From contig NC_135718.1 in assembly GCF_964656455.1 (NCBI RefSeq), positions 50,497,008-50,561,007 of the forward strand: a DNA stretch of 64,000 nucleotides. Direction: 5' to 3'. A program made the translations under genes and the position numbers. Each line of letters begins with the position of its first letter. Position 1 is the stretch's first letter. The DNA is from Halichoerus grypus (taxonomy: Eukaryota; Chordata; Mammalia; Carnivora; Phocidae). This document shows positions 11,621 through 24,350 of this stretch, in pieces. The notes beneath the pieces are model-generated. The model was not told where the DNA came from. It was given only the letters and a program-made list of their open reading frames with translations, and searched no databases.

Positions 11621-12114
11621 TTTGAAAGCAGCAAGATATGCCATCTTGTGGCTCTATCCCCCATCATTCTCATCTATCATCTTCCAAATGGAGAATACCT
11701 GTGATACTAAAGCTCAGTAAGACCGCTGAAACCAGAAAACATGTATGGAATTACCTGGCACTGTGCCTAATACTGGTCAACAATAAATGTTCTCATCTTC
11801 CTCTGAGTGTCTGATGTCTTCAAAGAAATGTCATCAAAGATTCCCACTTCCACCATGAAACAATGTTTCTCAACACTAAAAGAACTGAAGCGTAAGACCA
11901 TATTCATAAGGCTTCTACTCTTTTCCTTTAGTTCCAGACAAGATTCTGGATCTTAAGAGATTCCACAAGATTTTCATTGTCATTATAAATGATAATCTTC
12001 CTTACTTACTCCTGTGTCCTTCCAGAAGTCTCAGACTGGAAAGTGTCACTAAATGTTTCTCTATTTCAGATCTTCCTTCCCAATGAGACTTCAGTTCTAA
12101 ACCACAAAAGGAAC
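11621..12114. other. Unassigned sequence
   Basis: Nothing recognisable as a gene or repeat. Confidence 0.4.
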
Positions 12115-12285
12115 TTAATGGTGTAAAGAATACAGGACTTAGGGTCAAGAGATAGGACTTCTAGTCCCAATTTTGCCACCTGCTACCATTTTGGGTAAAT
12201 AACCTCCCTTTCTGGGTCTCCACTTTCTCACTTGTAAAATGGAAGACTTCCATAAAATAATCTCCAGATTCACTGTCATCACCTT
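12115..12285 (+). mobile_element. MIR fragment
   Basis: MIR order in sense: AAGAATACAGGACTTAGGGT, then TGCCACCTGCTACC, CCCTTTCTGGGTCTCCACTT and TTGTAAAATGGAAGACTT. Well preserved for this family. Confidence 0.75.
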
Positions 12286-15200
12286 TAGGGCAGGGACCAG
12301 TTTTTACATGGGTACTCATTTACTTACTAAAGTCTCGTTTAAACTAGACACCAGTCCACAGGCTTTCTCTTATAAAAGCAGTCATGTCATTTGTCAAAAA
12401 TGCCCCCTATAAACCACAATGAAAACACATGAAAGACAGGCAAAAGAATAAAGCATTAGACTGATGTCTATATAAACAGTAAGCAAAGAAAAGTAGTCAA
12501 ATAATAATGAGATTAACTACACATTCCTATTTATAAACACCTAACTTATAAGCATGCCCTACATAATGACTCTACCAGCTAGGGCAGCAGGAAGGATTTA
12601 TACTCTTGATCCAGTATCTAAAGTAGGGTTAGGGCCAATCCTTTTGCGGCTGGGATCATAGCAGAAGAGGGAGTTTCTCCCTTTCCGAATTTTAGACAAT
12701 GAGGAAGAAGGAAAGAGTAACTGTTTTCCTAGCATCCTATATCCACGTTAGGACTCTGAAGTTATTTTCCAGTAAAATCAATGCTATAATGGTGAGGTTC
12801 TCAGGCTAGCCCCTGAAAGTATATTTTACCTAACTGTTGTTTTGCGGAAGTGAATTCTATGAAATAGGCTAGAAACCTGCCCTCATTTAAAACCCCCGTT
12901 ACAAATATTAGTTCTAAATATGTGCTACCAATTAGTTATGAATTTGGGGAGTTAGAGACTAAATGTAAGGGAAATAACCACCACCAAGTCTTTTCTCTAC
13001 TATTCTTCAGCCAGAAGTTCCCATTACTATTAATCTGTCTCCTTCCTCTTAGGTTCTCCATCAAAACTCATCATGTGAATATGAGAACACATGTACGTAC
13101 TTTCTTTTCATTTCTTAAATGAATGTATAGTTGAGTTTTTTAAAGTTGGTTCTTCATGTGAAACTGTGTTTGGACTGAGGTGGGGTGAGGGACCCAAACT
13201 TTAAATATGCTAGAAAGCACAAGCTACAGTGTGGAAACACACTCGGGGACCCCTATATCAGAATTAGTAAGTTTCTGTCACCAACGGGAGTGAAAAATCC
13301 AGAAGTGCTATAGATCATCAGGGACATTTCAGCTCACCATCATATTTCACAGACAAAATTACATTCCAGGAAGGGGAAGAGGGGCAAAGGGAGAATAGGT
13401 GTAGGGAGGGAGGAAAAGCCACATAAAAGTTCTGAAATATATCAATGTCCAGAAATGGGAAAGGAAAAAAATAATAAAAAAAAAGAAACCTTTGGAGAAT
13501 TTTTAAAAACATGAAATAAAATATCTAGCTTATTTCAGAATCCTGGAGTAAATAATATTTCTGATGCCCCCATAGAGAGTCAAATCCAGCCAGCAAAACA
13601 CACACAAATACAAATAAATACTGGGCTGGTGAATTAGGAAAGGGACACAGAGGAATTTAAAAACAGGATGAGGATTTTGTTCAGAAATGGGATCCTTCCT
13701 CCCCCCCACCCCAATTTTTTTTTTCTTGAAGTAAAATCCATTATTTTGAAAACACCATTTGAAATCCTAAAGAAATAGCCAAACACAGTATTGTGGTATT
13801 CCAAAGTAATATCTCTTGTTTATAACCATATAAATTTAGCCCCTGGCACTACAGGGCTTATATAATAGAATAGAGTTATTTTAACAGCGCCCTGTTAAAG
13901 AAGAAGCAAAATGTTCAGCTCATTTTCTCCAGTGGGAGGGACACATGGCCTCATGCAAGAGAGGGAACATGCCTAAGTCATTACCTCGGGAAAGCAATCC
14001 GTCAAAGCCGGGTCGCTCTGGCATGGCCAGCACCACTGGCGAGATCACAGAGGCAGCCTCTGCTTGCAATTACCAGGGAAGGACCTTGGCTCTAGGCAGC
14101 CTGCTATCAATTACTGCCCTGGCCTCGCTGCTTGGACTTGTCAATTTCCCAGTGTCTTCTGTTTTGTAACAGTAAGAAAAAGGGCTCCTCCTGACTGATT
14201 CTTGGAAGTTTCGCATGTGTTGTGTCACTCCTTGGTGTCATTAACAATTCAATTAAAATTTCACAGCACACAGGCAGGCCACACCAGACAGGGGTGGGAA
14301 GGGGCCAGTAGTGGGGATTTCCAAAGAACCTGCAACGTGGCCACGTCGGATGAAGTGAATCCAATCTTGAAATTTCTTGGACTTCACAAGTCAAGCTTGC
14401 ATGTGTCTCCCATCTGACGTGATGCTGGCTGTCATCTTGGCAAGATGACATGTTTGATGTTCTCACCCCGCTGGGGGTGTAGTGATGGAAAGGAATTTCA
14501 GGCTGGCTAGAAACAAAATCTCACACATTATTTTACTAGAAGTTTTGGCTCCATAATGGATAATTATAAATATTCATAATCAGCTCTATTAATCTACAAT
14601 GAACATTTTCTCCATTTGTTTTTTCTTCGTTGGGGTCTCCCATTTTCTTGCTTTTCAGAGTGAGGCATTTCAAAGAATTTAGAGGCAGAGTGTAAATCAC
14701 GAATTCTTTTGGAAGGTGGATGACTGGGAATGCTAAAATGGGATGGCTGGAAACAAGAAAGACTCACTACTGTCATTATTAACTCTGTGAAAGTGCAAAC
14801 ACTCCTTTGTCCCACTGAATGATGGAGCTACACATGCTCACGTGCTTTTAAGCGTCCCAAGGGTTTAGGGCAAAACCAAAAAAAAAAAAAAAAAAAAAAG
14901 TTTCAGGCTTAAGACTTCTGAGGCAGCTTTCTCTCTAACCCTCTCAATGAGTTTAGTCATGCAAGGAAAGATTCTTTAAAGTTACCAAAGACTTTGTTTA
15001 ATGCCCAAGAAAATGCAGACTGTCAGCACCCTTTGTCAGGTTTTGGTGGCTTAAGTCCATTTCCCAATACACTGGTGACCCTCCACCCCTCATTCACTAG
15101 TTTCTTTTTGACATCAAGCGCTCGATAATTGTTTGATTTCCTTCTAGGTAAAAGGAGATTAAATGCCCAGCTGCAACAGCTGACACACAAAAGGGAAAAT

Positions 15201-16359
15201 ATAGTTTAACCACCATATTTATCAAGATAATTTTTCTTCCACACACTGATTAATAACATTAGCCAACATCCCTTTTGGCTTGGGGGGAAAGGGGGTGGGT
15301 AGAGACATGTCCCCCTCAAGAGTATCAGAAACAGGAGTTGACAGTTCAAGGCAAAAATGATTTGCATGTAAATTCTGATCAAAAGCAAGTCTGCACCCTG
15401 AAGTTGTCAAGTTTTGCTACCAATTTGACACTTAAATGGGCTATAGCAAAACTTGATTTAAACTGAAGAGGAAAAAAACATGGCAACTCAATTACCCCCT
15501 AGCAGATCGGATCTGGCAGCTGAGGTCAAACTTTTCACCCTGCCATTACATTTCTCAATACCTGATGCTTTAAACAAACACTATGTATTCCTCCTACAAT
15601 CCTAGAGGAAAATGCATTTCTCAGGACTCCCTACTGTGCCCCAGATTAAAAAATAAAGTTTCACTTGTGTGGGATCTGGGGCCATTTTCTCCATGTAAAT
15701 TTCTGAGTAAATCAGGACTTAAGAAATGGCCTTTTACACACTGGGAAAAAATAGTCTTGGCCTAAAAAAAAAAAAAGAAAAGAAAGAAAGAAAGAAAAAA
15801 CTTTGCAGGGAAGATTTGTGGAGTACTAAAAGACGATTTAAAAACAAATATTCCCATAGCATTAGAGGCAAAACATTGACCTGTTTTTAGTTTGCTTTTA
15901 ATATATTTCATATTTGAGCTTCAGCTGAACAGCACATTAATTCAGCAGGGAGAAAAATAGCTAGCTAGTTCCAAATCAGCTCCAAATTTATGGAGGACGA
16001 AGTATCTCATAAGGCCCTGGGATGAAGACTCAAATGCAGGAAAGACCCAGTCTAGTGATCCAGCTGGCCTCTGGGGATTCCATCCCCCTCAAGTTAGAAC
16101 ACTACAGTCTCCTCGGCCACTTAATCCTCCATGAGTTTTCATTCCTGCAACAATTTTTAAACCAACAACTGTTTAAACTCTAATTAAGTGCCCCAAAGCA
16201 GTTCCAAAACTGTTGTTTTCCTTTTTTTTTTTTTTTAAGTCTTATTTCCCTAAGTTGGTTTTAACCTCCTTCAACAAAATCAAGGAGTGTATTGACTTTG
16301 CATTCACTGCTATTTCTAGTACTCATATTGGGCAACCAGATAATGTGTAGGGAAATGTC
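12286..16359. other. Repeat-poor unassigned region
   Basis: About 4 kb with no nameable transposon apart from homopolymer and simple tracts: C-rich and T-rich at 13702-13728, an A-run at 14878-14899, an (AAAG)n tract at 15764-15800 and a T-run near 16221. Several open frames overlap on both strands at 13945-14466 and 15206-15466. None has a recognisable domain or splice context. The low repeat content makes it a candidate for conserved non-coding sequence, but that needs an alignment. Confidence 0.4.
15764..15800. repeat. A-rich/(AAAG)n simple repeat
   Basis: An A13 run is followed by AAAG repeat units. It lies alone in otherwise unique DNA. Confidence 0.85.
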
Positions 16360-16610
16360 TTGCTTATTTAGCCAACAAATATATTGAGCATTCACCAGGT
16401 GCCAAGTACTGTGCTAAGCACAAGGGGCCCAAACATGAGTAATAGTTGCTTATGGCTTGGAAAAACAATCCCATATACAACTAATTATAATAGTGTGGGG
16501 TAAGCATTGTCAAAGAGTAATATTCAAAGTATGAGATCAGATTTAATAGAAGGATTCATTCTGAGGGAGTGAAAGTTTAAAATTCCCCTAGTGACAAACT
16601 TTATCGATAT
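16360..16610 (-). mobile_element. L2 3' end fragment, antisense
   Basis: It opens with the reverse of the L2 3' terminus (CCAACAAATATATTGAGCAT, then CCAGGTGCCAAGTACTGTGC and TAAGCACAAGGGGCCCAAAC). The following 150 bp are more diverged. Confidence 0.65.
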
Positions 16611-16769
16611 TGGCATCTAGTGAATGGTGGAACAAGAGTGCCAATGGGGAAAATGAGATATTTCTATGGGAATAAGCAATGTAGAAATGGGAAAGCCTCC
16701 TTGGTCAGACTTTAGGTAGATGAAGATAGTATGAACAAGAAGACTACAGCTATACACATTGGAAAAGCA
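16611..16769. other. Unassigned sequence
   Basis: Spacer between two opposed L2 pieces with nothing recognisable. Confidence 0.4.
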
Positions 16770-17230
16770 TGCAAAACCACAATCCACTTGTAACTGGCCT
16801 CCTGGAAGCCTACAACGTCTACCCCTACACTTGGAGCACTCCCACCATTGCTTTCTCTGAAATGCCTTTTTGCTGTTCCTCAAATATGCCAAGCTTGTTC
16901 TGGCCCCAGGGCCTTTGCACATGCTGCTCCCTCTGCCAGGTATCTTTAGAGCTCAAACCATCTGATCATTCAGCTCTTTGCTTAGATGTCACTTTTCAGA
17001 GCAATTTTCTTTAACACCTCTGTCTAAAATCACTCCCACACCTACTCCTCTGCGACACTAACTCCTTACACTCTGCTTTATTTTCTTCATTGCATGTATC
17101 ACTACCTGAAATTATATTATGTTTCTCTCTCTCTCTCTCTCCTTTACTGGGTTGTAAGCAACATGAGGATCAGGACTATATCCCCAGTTCCTGGTATAAC
17201 AGTACAATAAATATATAGTAAATACGTTAA
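16770..17230 (+). mobile_element. L2 3' fragment, sense
   Basis: The L2 ORF2 3' end and UTR order is clear: GGCCTCCTGGAAGCC, CCAGGGCCTTTGCACATGCT, CTCTGCCAGGTATCTTTAGA, CTTTGCTTAGATGTCACTTT, GGGTTGTAAGCAACATGAGG and a final ACAATAAATATATAG. A (TC)n run at 17131-17152 lies inside it. It faces the L2 piece at 16360. Confidence 0.8.
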
Positions 17231-18829
17231 TACCCATTAACTCTCTGGTGCCATTAAGCTAATATCCCTGAATTCATGCCATAAGGAAAATTAAGGCCCC
17301 AAACCACAGTCACCACAGATCCTGACGTCTAGGCCCTTGCATCAAGAAGAAATAACATGGAAATGGAACATTTTTTAAACTCATAGACAGTCAGGAGAGA
17401 GAAATTACCAACACACCAAAAAAGAAGAAAAAAATAGCCATTTATCAGAAATCTCTGAGATCCTTCTGAAAAAATATACATTTAACTTTAACCAGGTTCC
17501 CAGGCTTCCCACAAATCACCACCACACAAAGGGAAACCATGTGAGAAGTTATGTTCTGCTTCTGAATATTTAAGCATTTTTATCAATATTATTTGCCAGT
17601 ATAAATATTTTCCCCATAACTTTATATTTAAAATAGGAGTACACCAAACCGGGACTTATAATGTGCAAAGGAAACAGTTCAGTCTAAGGTATTCATGACT
17701 TCAGTCATTCTCTCATAAAACAACAGATGAAATAAAATGTATGACATTCCCAAAGAGGGAGTTTCTCGTGTAATTCATCTTAAAATGCAATGTTCTGTCA
17801 TCTCAAGTAACACTTACTGAAAGCAACCATCAATACTTTTTGTCAAAAGCCCGTACTCTGTGTAAAATGTTCCATCAATCTCTATTTACATAAAAGAAAA
17901 AACTTCCATTGTGGCTCTAACACACAGCCGAGGAGCGTCTCTGTCTCCAGCTTCCATGCTCTGTTGAAAAATAATTTAACACCACAAAAATAAAGAGGAC
18001 CCTTACAGGAAAGCTTCCAGGAAGGGAAAAGTTTCAAGGGGAAACACCTTACTTTGTTGGACACAGGTCCTATTGGAGAGATTTTTTTTTTTTTTAACCC
18101 TAAGATATATTTTCTCTTAAACTAAAAAATTACATTTTGCCAGGAAATCCCCCCAGAAAGCTTTCATTCAACTGTATGCAAGCAATGCTTACCAACAGCT
18201 ACTGGAGAGATGGCACCCTGCCGACTCTGATTTTGAGTATGCAACCTGTACCACTCTATTCCAAGCCAGGATTTTTAGCTTTAAGTCCTGCAGAATGTGA
18301 GTATCACATGAGGCTACAAGAAGGTCATCGCCTGGGGATGTTTATAAAACACACAAATTAAGGTATTAGCCTTTCACCTTGAGGGTCTGAAGATCAAATC
18401 CCAGCTTAGGTAACAAAACAGAAAGTCTTTCCAGCAGTCTTTTTCTAATACTTGGTTGTTGAAAACATACAGACCCTTTCATCTGACCCAAGCTGGCGAG
18501 GGCCTAGAAGAGAAAGCTAAGAAATTTCAGGTCAAAGCCAAGACAAACTACTCAGTGCCCAACAGAGACATTGAACTTCACGCCCAGTGACCCTTTTTGC
18601 CATTCTTCATCCTACCCCTAGGACTTGAGCCGTCTAGGGTTGAGGATTACACAAAGAAACAACAATGCCACATACATTTCTTAAATCGCAAATGTAAGAT
18701 CCGTTAGAAAAATCACTCAACCTTTCCTAATTATTCCTTGTCACTACCCAGCATGTCTGAGCACCCAATATGTGAAATGCATGGCGTAGGGCTAGGCAAG
18801 GTGGCCAGAGACTATTTCAAGTAGCACTA
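17231..18829. other. Mostly unassigned sequence
   Basis: No gene seen. A scrap at about 18360-18410 (GAGGGTCTGAAGATCAAATC) resembles the tRNA-like head of a MIR but is too short to call. A T-run lies at about 18080-18096. Confidence 0.4.
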
Positions 18830-18905
18830 TGGGAGCCTTGGCCAAACCACTGTCCTCTGAATCTCTGAAACTTAATTTCTTCACCTATGAAATGAGAGAG
18901 CCTGG
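18830..18905 (+). mobile_element. MIR core fragment
   Basis: The phrases CTCTGAATCTCTGAAACTTA and TTCTTCACCTATGAAATGAG match the MIR core. The fragment is short. Confidence 0.55.
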
Positions 18906-19669
18906 CGAGACCGGTGGTCTTCAAAGTGTGTTCTGCAATGTGCGCTATTCCACAAAAAGCCTCAAGGGCCTTTTGGAGGAGGAGAGGAAGACCGAGCAAA
19001 CAGGTTCTTGGCCTCCCTTTGACACAGCAGCCTCATCATTATCTACTGTGTTTCTAATGGGCTAGGAAAGCTGAAGGCTTCATTTGTAACCACATCCTTA
19101 GACTGCAGTGTCCTTTCCAGCTCTACTATTCTGTGACCTTATACTGTGGCAGCGCAGAAACACAGAGGTACACCTCACCTCCCATGTGACACACACCAGA
19201 CACTGGGTTAAGAGGATGGAGAGAAGAGTGTGGCTCAGTAAGGTTCACGTGAGCTGTGTGTGGAGCACCAGGGCACAAGCATTGTCAGGATCTCCGGAAG
19301 ACAGAGACTGGGACTTGAGGGAGGTTGGAAAAGGGCATTCTACAGGGGCTGCAAACCGGATGAGCACCGAATAGCACAGAGGCAGGGCCAGAAGGCATGG
19401 GAAGCACGGGGGCCCCTCTAAAACAGGGGAGGAAAAATTGAGATGAGGAAAAGCAGAACCCCGCATGCCAGGCTGAGGATTCTAGACTCCCTGAGCCCAA
19501 GATACAATCCCCACCAGTCGTGAATACAAATGGCCACTGAGCAACCCTAGCTTACTTCAACGCTCTTCATCACCTCTGCAAATCCCATACACATTCGTCC
19601 AGATCTGAATTTCTGTCTTTCAGGGCCTGGCTCAGGTTTTCTTACATTTGGTAGTCAATACAGGCTTTG
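18906..19669. other. Unassigned sequence, GC-richer than its surroundings
   Basis: Several chance frames overlap on both strands at 19108-19500 because stops are rare in this locally GC-richer stretch. None has a recognisable domain, a signal peptide or splice evidence. Confidence 0.4.
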
Positions 19670-19880
19670 ATAACAAGAATAATGACGATAGATTCTGGGA
19701 GGCATTATGCGAAGAGCTGCATGGGCATGGTCTCATGGGAGGTAGGTCCATCACCATTTCACGGGAGAGAAAGTTAAGGCTTAGGAACTCACAGAGCTAG
19801 AAAGAGAGCAGGACTCACACCCTGATGTACCTGGCCCAAACCCAGACTCGGGGCCACACTGCTACCCTCTTGATGATTCC
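19670..19880 (-). mobile_element. MIR fragment, antisense
   Basis: Reverse MIR order: CACCATTTCACGGGAGAGAA, TTAAGGCTTAGGAACTCACA, AGAGCTAGAAAGAGAGCAGG and AACCCAGACTCGGGGCCACA, equivalent to the 'cattttacagatgaggaaactgaggc...cacagctag' text. Confidence 0.7.
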
Positions 19881-20199
19881 CAAAGGCTGGGTCAAAAGCA
19901 GCAACAACGGCAAGTAGAAGGTCTCCAGATGATGGAGAGGACACTTCCTGCAGGCTACACATTAGAAAAAAATGGACTGACAAGGCTTTGAACTAAATGG
20001 GAAAAAAACCCACCCAAAAACTAAGTAACACAGAGGAAAGAGAAAACTCATCAAGCACCTAGAGCAATGGTGAAAAATAGCCTCCTGCAGAGTTTGGGCT
20101 TAAAATTTCTTTCCTTGCTTTTGCTCCCAACATGAACCTGATTTAAGTGAGTAGCTGAAACAGCAGAGCTTTCATGCTCCCTAGAAATTCTAGGCTTCA

Positions 20200-20560
20200 A
20201 TCATCAACAATCAGTGGGACACCTATTATTCGTCCAGCTTATGTTGGGTGCTATGCGTGACATAATGAGGACACCTTTTTTTCCCCAAGGTTCTTATAGT
20301 TAAATGTCAAGCAAGGCTTGAACACAGTCCCTTCCAGATCAAAAAATACTACAAAAAGAATGGCAAGTCGTCCAGTATGTACTTATGTTGAGCAGTATGG
20401 GATGGACAAGTATAATAAAAATTCTGAGGAGGAATAGCACATTAAGTACCCAAGTAGCTAGGAAAGGCCTGAAGTAATTTCAACCAGCCCTGTGAGAACA
20501 GTTAAGATTTGTGTAGACTAAAAGAAGGCAATGTAGAGGAAGAAGGGCTGGCATCTCCAT
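20200..20560 (-). mobile_element. L2 fragment, antisense
   Basis: Reverse L2 order, from the 3' end at the left (GTTGGGTGCTATGCGTGACA) to upstream text further right (AGGAAAGGCCTGAAGTAATT, GAAGGCAATGTAGAGGAAGA). Diverged. Confidence 0.5.
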
Positions 20561-20689
20561 GAAGTGCATCATCACCAGATGGTAAGGCTGACAAGAGCAA
20601 AAGCCAGGTGAGGGAGAGGGGCAGTGAGTCTAGCACGGCTGAACCAGTGACAAGCCATCAAGTCAGACAGCAAGGAGGTGGCTTTTCCT

Positions 20690-20830
20690 TGCATCACACA
20701 ATCCATTATCCAACCCAACCCCTCATTTTACATGATGCACAGAGTAATTCAAGGTCTTGTTCAAAGTCATCAAGTCAAGTTAGTAACAGAAGTAAATCCA
20801 AACAGCCCTAATCTCTGCTTCCTAATCTAG
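20690..20830 (-). mobile_element. MIR fragment, antisense
   Basis: Reverse MIR text: CCTCATTTTACATGATGCAC, TCAAAGTCATCAAGTCAAGT and AACAGAAGTAAATCCAAACA. Diverged. Confidence 0.55.
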
Positions 20831-22754
20831 GCACTTGCCATCCTACCACACTTCTTCCTCCTAGAAGCATAACCAGTGTTTGTCTCTCCAACAGCAGGAA
20901 CACCAGGAACCTAAGGGAGGTTAGTTCCAATGGTGACAAAGAATCCAACTTCATCCAAAATGCTCACTGGACCTTTTTTTTTTTTTTTTTTAATAAGCAC
21001 ATCTAATTTTCCCAAGGGTTCCATTTTGAAATCCCTTGAATGACCAAGTTCTCTTCAAGAATCACTTCAGGTTCCTATAAAATCACCTCAGGGTTCTTTG
21101 GCCTGGGCATGGCATTAGTTAGCTCATCTTCTTTCCAAAATGCACTTGGAGCACAAGAGAGATTGAGAGGGGAAAATTAAAGAGAAAGAAAGTACTTGAA
21201 TTTGAGTTTTTGCCTTTCACAGAGGGACCCCTGACTTGAATAAGAAATCTCTAAACTATGGTTGACGTTACACTTCGTGAAAAGAGGACCAGAGTGAAAA
21301 AGAATAAAAGAAACTAAAGGAAAGAGATCCAAACTGGAATTCTAGTTTAGATTCTAGAGAAGAAATCAGACAACAAAGGAGGCTTATTGCTTATTTGAGG
21401 TTGGTGGGTGTCAATGCTACAAGAAAAGCTCAAGTGAAATCTTTGTGAGAATGTTCCCCATCATGGTGGACTCCTGCTAAGGAAAAGGCATTGAAGAATA
21501 ACAGGCCAAAGAAAGCAACAACAATAACATCAACAACAACAAATTAACAATGAATTCCCAATCTGGAAGACTTTTATCAAATGATAGTAAAAGATTCTGA
21601 GACAAATTCACAAAATATTTTTCTCCTTTAGGTCTAACGAAGTCCCTTCATGGCAAACAAAGATATGCAAATAAATGTATTTATTTTAGGTTTTGGGTTT
21701 GCTTGTGTTTTGTTTTGTTTTTAATGAAGGTTGTGGATGAAAGAAATCCCGGTGCATAGCTTAAGCCCTTACCAACAAAAGCTTCCCTAAATCTGACCCC
21801 CATTACCTAAGTGTAAACCTAGTTAAGCTTAAAAGGGGAGGAAAAAATAAAACATCATGTCCATTTCCTTAAGAGTCCTATTTTGAGATTCAAAATTCTT
21901 CAAAAAAGTCAAGCTTAAATTATTCAGCCATTCTGTGGTTTGAGTCAAGGTTTTATGGGCATTTTCTGTCCATCAGCAATCATGGGTTGGGGAAAAAAAG
22001 AGACATCGTAATTCAGATGCTATTCCGGGTCCATGTACATGGCCCAACACGATAGTCAAAGTCAGCTCACCCGCCAAGAACTAACATACATTTTGGAAAG
22101 CAGTCATTGACTTAAAAGCTAAAGATCAGAGACTACCGTCATCTTCCATACTTACTCCCGAAGTTGACTCATGAGCCCAGAACACCCCCTGCCAAAAACA
22201 CCCTCACAACATTGCAGAGAAAGCAAATAAATATTTCCAGAGTCCGGGTGGCTGGAAAGAGTCTTAAGTGCCACCCAGTTTAGTAGTACAACTTTTTTCA
22301 TTCTTTTTTTGTTAACTTCAATTTTAAGTCAGAGGGTCAATGTCCACTCAGTGTGATGTGCACCTGTCTTGCACCACACTTTGTGCCCAGATGTACAAAG
22401 CCGTCACAGGTTTGTAATACAAGCATCTCACACCTGAGCACCAGAATCACTTCAAATGTTCACCTTCACAGACCATGTTCTCTGTGAATGATTCATTAAG
22501 CCACATGTGGAGTTGGTGATTAAGAGATCATCAGCCTGGTGAAGCTAGCAATGTCCGACACTGAAAATGGCTTCTTGAGGACATCAGCTGAATGGCACAT
22601 CAACCTGCCCTGAAAACTACCCAGACATCTGGCCAATAAATTTCCTTTATTGCTGAAGCCAATTTGAGTTTCCTGTCAAGTGCAGTATAAAGAGTCCTAC
22701 TGTAATGCACATATTGCACGTATGTTTTATCATAATATGTGGTTTCTTATTCCA
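20831..22754. other. Repeat-poor unassigned region
   Basis: About 1.9 kb with no nameable transposon. It holds a T-run at about 20974-20990 and an AAC-rich simple stretch near 21515-21550. I see no reading frame with recognisable content. Confidence 0.4.
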
Positions 22755-22815
22755 TGAGGATCCTTTCTGTCCACTGCAAATATCACCTCCTCCAAGAAGC
22801 TAACTCTTCCAGTTG
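22755..22815 (+). mobile_element. L2-like scrap
   Basis: The phrase ATCACCTCCTCCAAGAAGCT followed by AACTCTTCCAGTTG matches the 'cacctcctccaggaagccttccct' box of L2. Very short. Confidence 0.4.
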
Positions 22816-23313
22816 CAATTAATTGTTGCTGCTCTTTTCCACTCAGGATAAGCAGACCCAGCTCTCCTAGCGATGACACAGGGCAGGGAGAGCTTGCTCA
22901 GCAGCAGACCACTAACACTGCCCTGATCCCAACCCTACTTACCTAAGACACCACAGAATAAGCTTCCCAAATTTCCCACTCCAAGATGTTCCAGAAAGTG
23001 ATGTCCTCATATAGAATAGCCAAGAAAATATAGACATGTAATGTCATAGTTTATTATTTACACTAACTGTAACCGAGTCACTGGGAGAAACAGTAAGTGT
23101 GAGTATACCGAGAAGTCTCTCTTACTCAGACCCAAGGGAACCCATTTATAAGTAACTCAAAATTTTCCACCCACGATATCAAGGTTTTGTCTGCTGCACA
23201 AAACCTTTCCAGACTCTGTTGTTGGCCTTTCCTTGAGGTAGATTCAGATAGTAATTAGAGGTAGAGCAACCCACGGTCTATCAATTTCATTTGTGTGTGA
23301 GTTTCTCCACATT
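22816..23313. other. Unassigned sequence
   Basis: Nothing recognisable. Confidence 0.4.
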
Positions 23314-23326
23314 AAAATATGTTATA

Positions 23327-23527
23327 GGGGCGCCTGGGTGGCTCAGTCATTAAGCGTCTGCCTTCGGCTCAGGTCATGATCCCAGGGTCCTGGGATCGAG
23401 CCCCACATCGGGCTCCCTGCTCAGCAGGGAGCCTGCTTCTCCCTCTCCCACTCCCCCTGCTTGTTCCCTCTCTTGCTATGTCTCTCTCTGTCAAATAAAT
23501 AAATAAAATCTTTTTTAAAAATAAATA
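23327..23527 (+). mobile_element. Can-SINE (SINEC), sense, young
   Basis: A complete copy. The head begins GGGGCGCCTGGGTGGCTCAG, the A/B box region is intact, the body is CT-rich, and the tail is AAATAAATAAATAAAATCTT plus an A-rich end. The 13-bp TSD AAAATATGTTATA is perfect at 23314-23326 and 23528-23540. Low divergence suggests recent activity. Confidence 0.97.
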
Positions 23528-23540
23528 AAAATATGTTATA

Positions 23541-23795
23541 AAATGAAGAGCCCATTGGAAGAGTCAATGGAGAGTGGTACATGGACATCTCAACCTTTCC
23601 TGAAACTAACTCATGTAGTTAAAGCTGCACTATGTTGTTATCCCCCTCCATGTGCGGTTGAAAGGATACAGAATATTCTACAGTTCTGCAGGTGGCTTCT
23701 CCTTCCAGAAAATCTCAGAGTGGGATATGCTTTTAAAATTTACCAACCAAGTGCATTCTTTTCTACTTGCTATAAAATAGATTCTCCCTCTGATC
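23541..23795. other. Unassigned spacer between two SINEs
   Basis: An 85-codon plus frame (23543-23800) fills it, but it has no recognisable domain and its context is repeat DNA. Confidence 0.4.
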
Positions 23796-23811
23796 AATAA
23801 GGCACCCATGA

Positions 23812-24012
23812 GGGGCGCCTGGGTGTTTCAGTCATTAAGCATCTGCCTTGGGCTCAGGTCACAATCCCAGGGTCCTGGGATCGAGCCCCACATCGGGCTC
23901 CCTGCTCGGCGGGAAGCCTGCTTCTCCCTCTCCCACTCCCCCTGCTTGTGTTCCCTCTCTCCCTGTGTCTCTCTCTGCCAAATAAATAAATAAATCTTTA
24001 AAAAAAAAAAAT
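23812..24012 (+). mobile_element. Can-SINE (SINEC), sense, young
   Basis: The head is GGGGCGCCTGGGTGTTTCAG and the tail has AAATAAATAAATAAATCTTT followed by A-rich sequence. The TSD AATAAGGCACCC is at 23796-23807 and 24013-24024; four extra bases (23808-23811) separate the left copy from the head. It lies about 270 bp from the previous SINE in the same orientation. Confidence 0.95.
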
Positions 24013-24174
24013 AATAAGGCACCCTGAACAAACATAGCCTGTGTTCTGTCTTATATTAACGTCAGCTATCTGAGGTTTGTCTTTCTCATCAGTCAGCATC
24101 TTGAAGACAAGGACAAAAATCTGTTCTTTAAACCCTGCAGTGCTTAGAAGTGGGCATCCTACAAAATAAACCAG

Positions 24175-24350
24175 CAAATTCCAAACTTAAGTTTATCTCA
24201 GGTTCAAGCACAGAGCTCATTAAAAATACAGATTTTGACTGTAAATGTAGGGACTCTGAGCCACTGGGTTGGGGTAGAGTCTGGGAATCTGCATTTCTAA
24301 TAAAGTGAATCTGATTACTATAGGTTATCAAACATCTTGAGAACTACTAA
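24175..24350 (+). mobile_element. MER5-like (hAT-Charlie MITE) element
   Basis: MER5A-type order: GAGCTCATTAAAAATACAGA, then a 'gagtctgggaatctgcattt' box and AGGTTATCAAACATCTTGAG-AACTACT at the terminus. Diverged but longer than the copy at 855. Confidence 0.65.

Noticed and set aside
14107..14466. 119-codon minus frame overlapping 71-74-codon plus frames
   Set aside because: No domain and no conservation evidence; both strands are open by chance in repeat-poor DNA.
23327..23420. tRNA genes suggested by A/B-box-like text in SINE heads
   Set aside because: The tRNA-like parts are the heads of Can-SINEs. They continue into the CT-rich body and A-tail, and a proper acceptor stem does not close.
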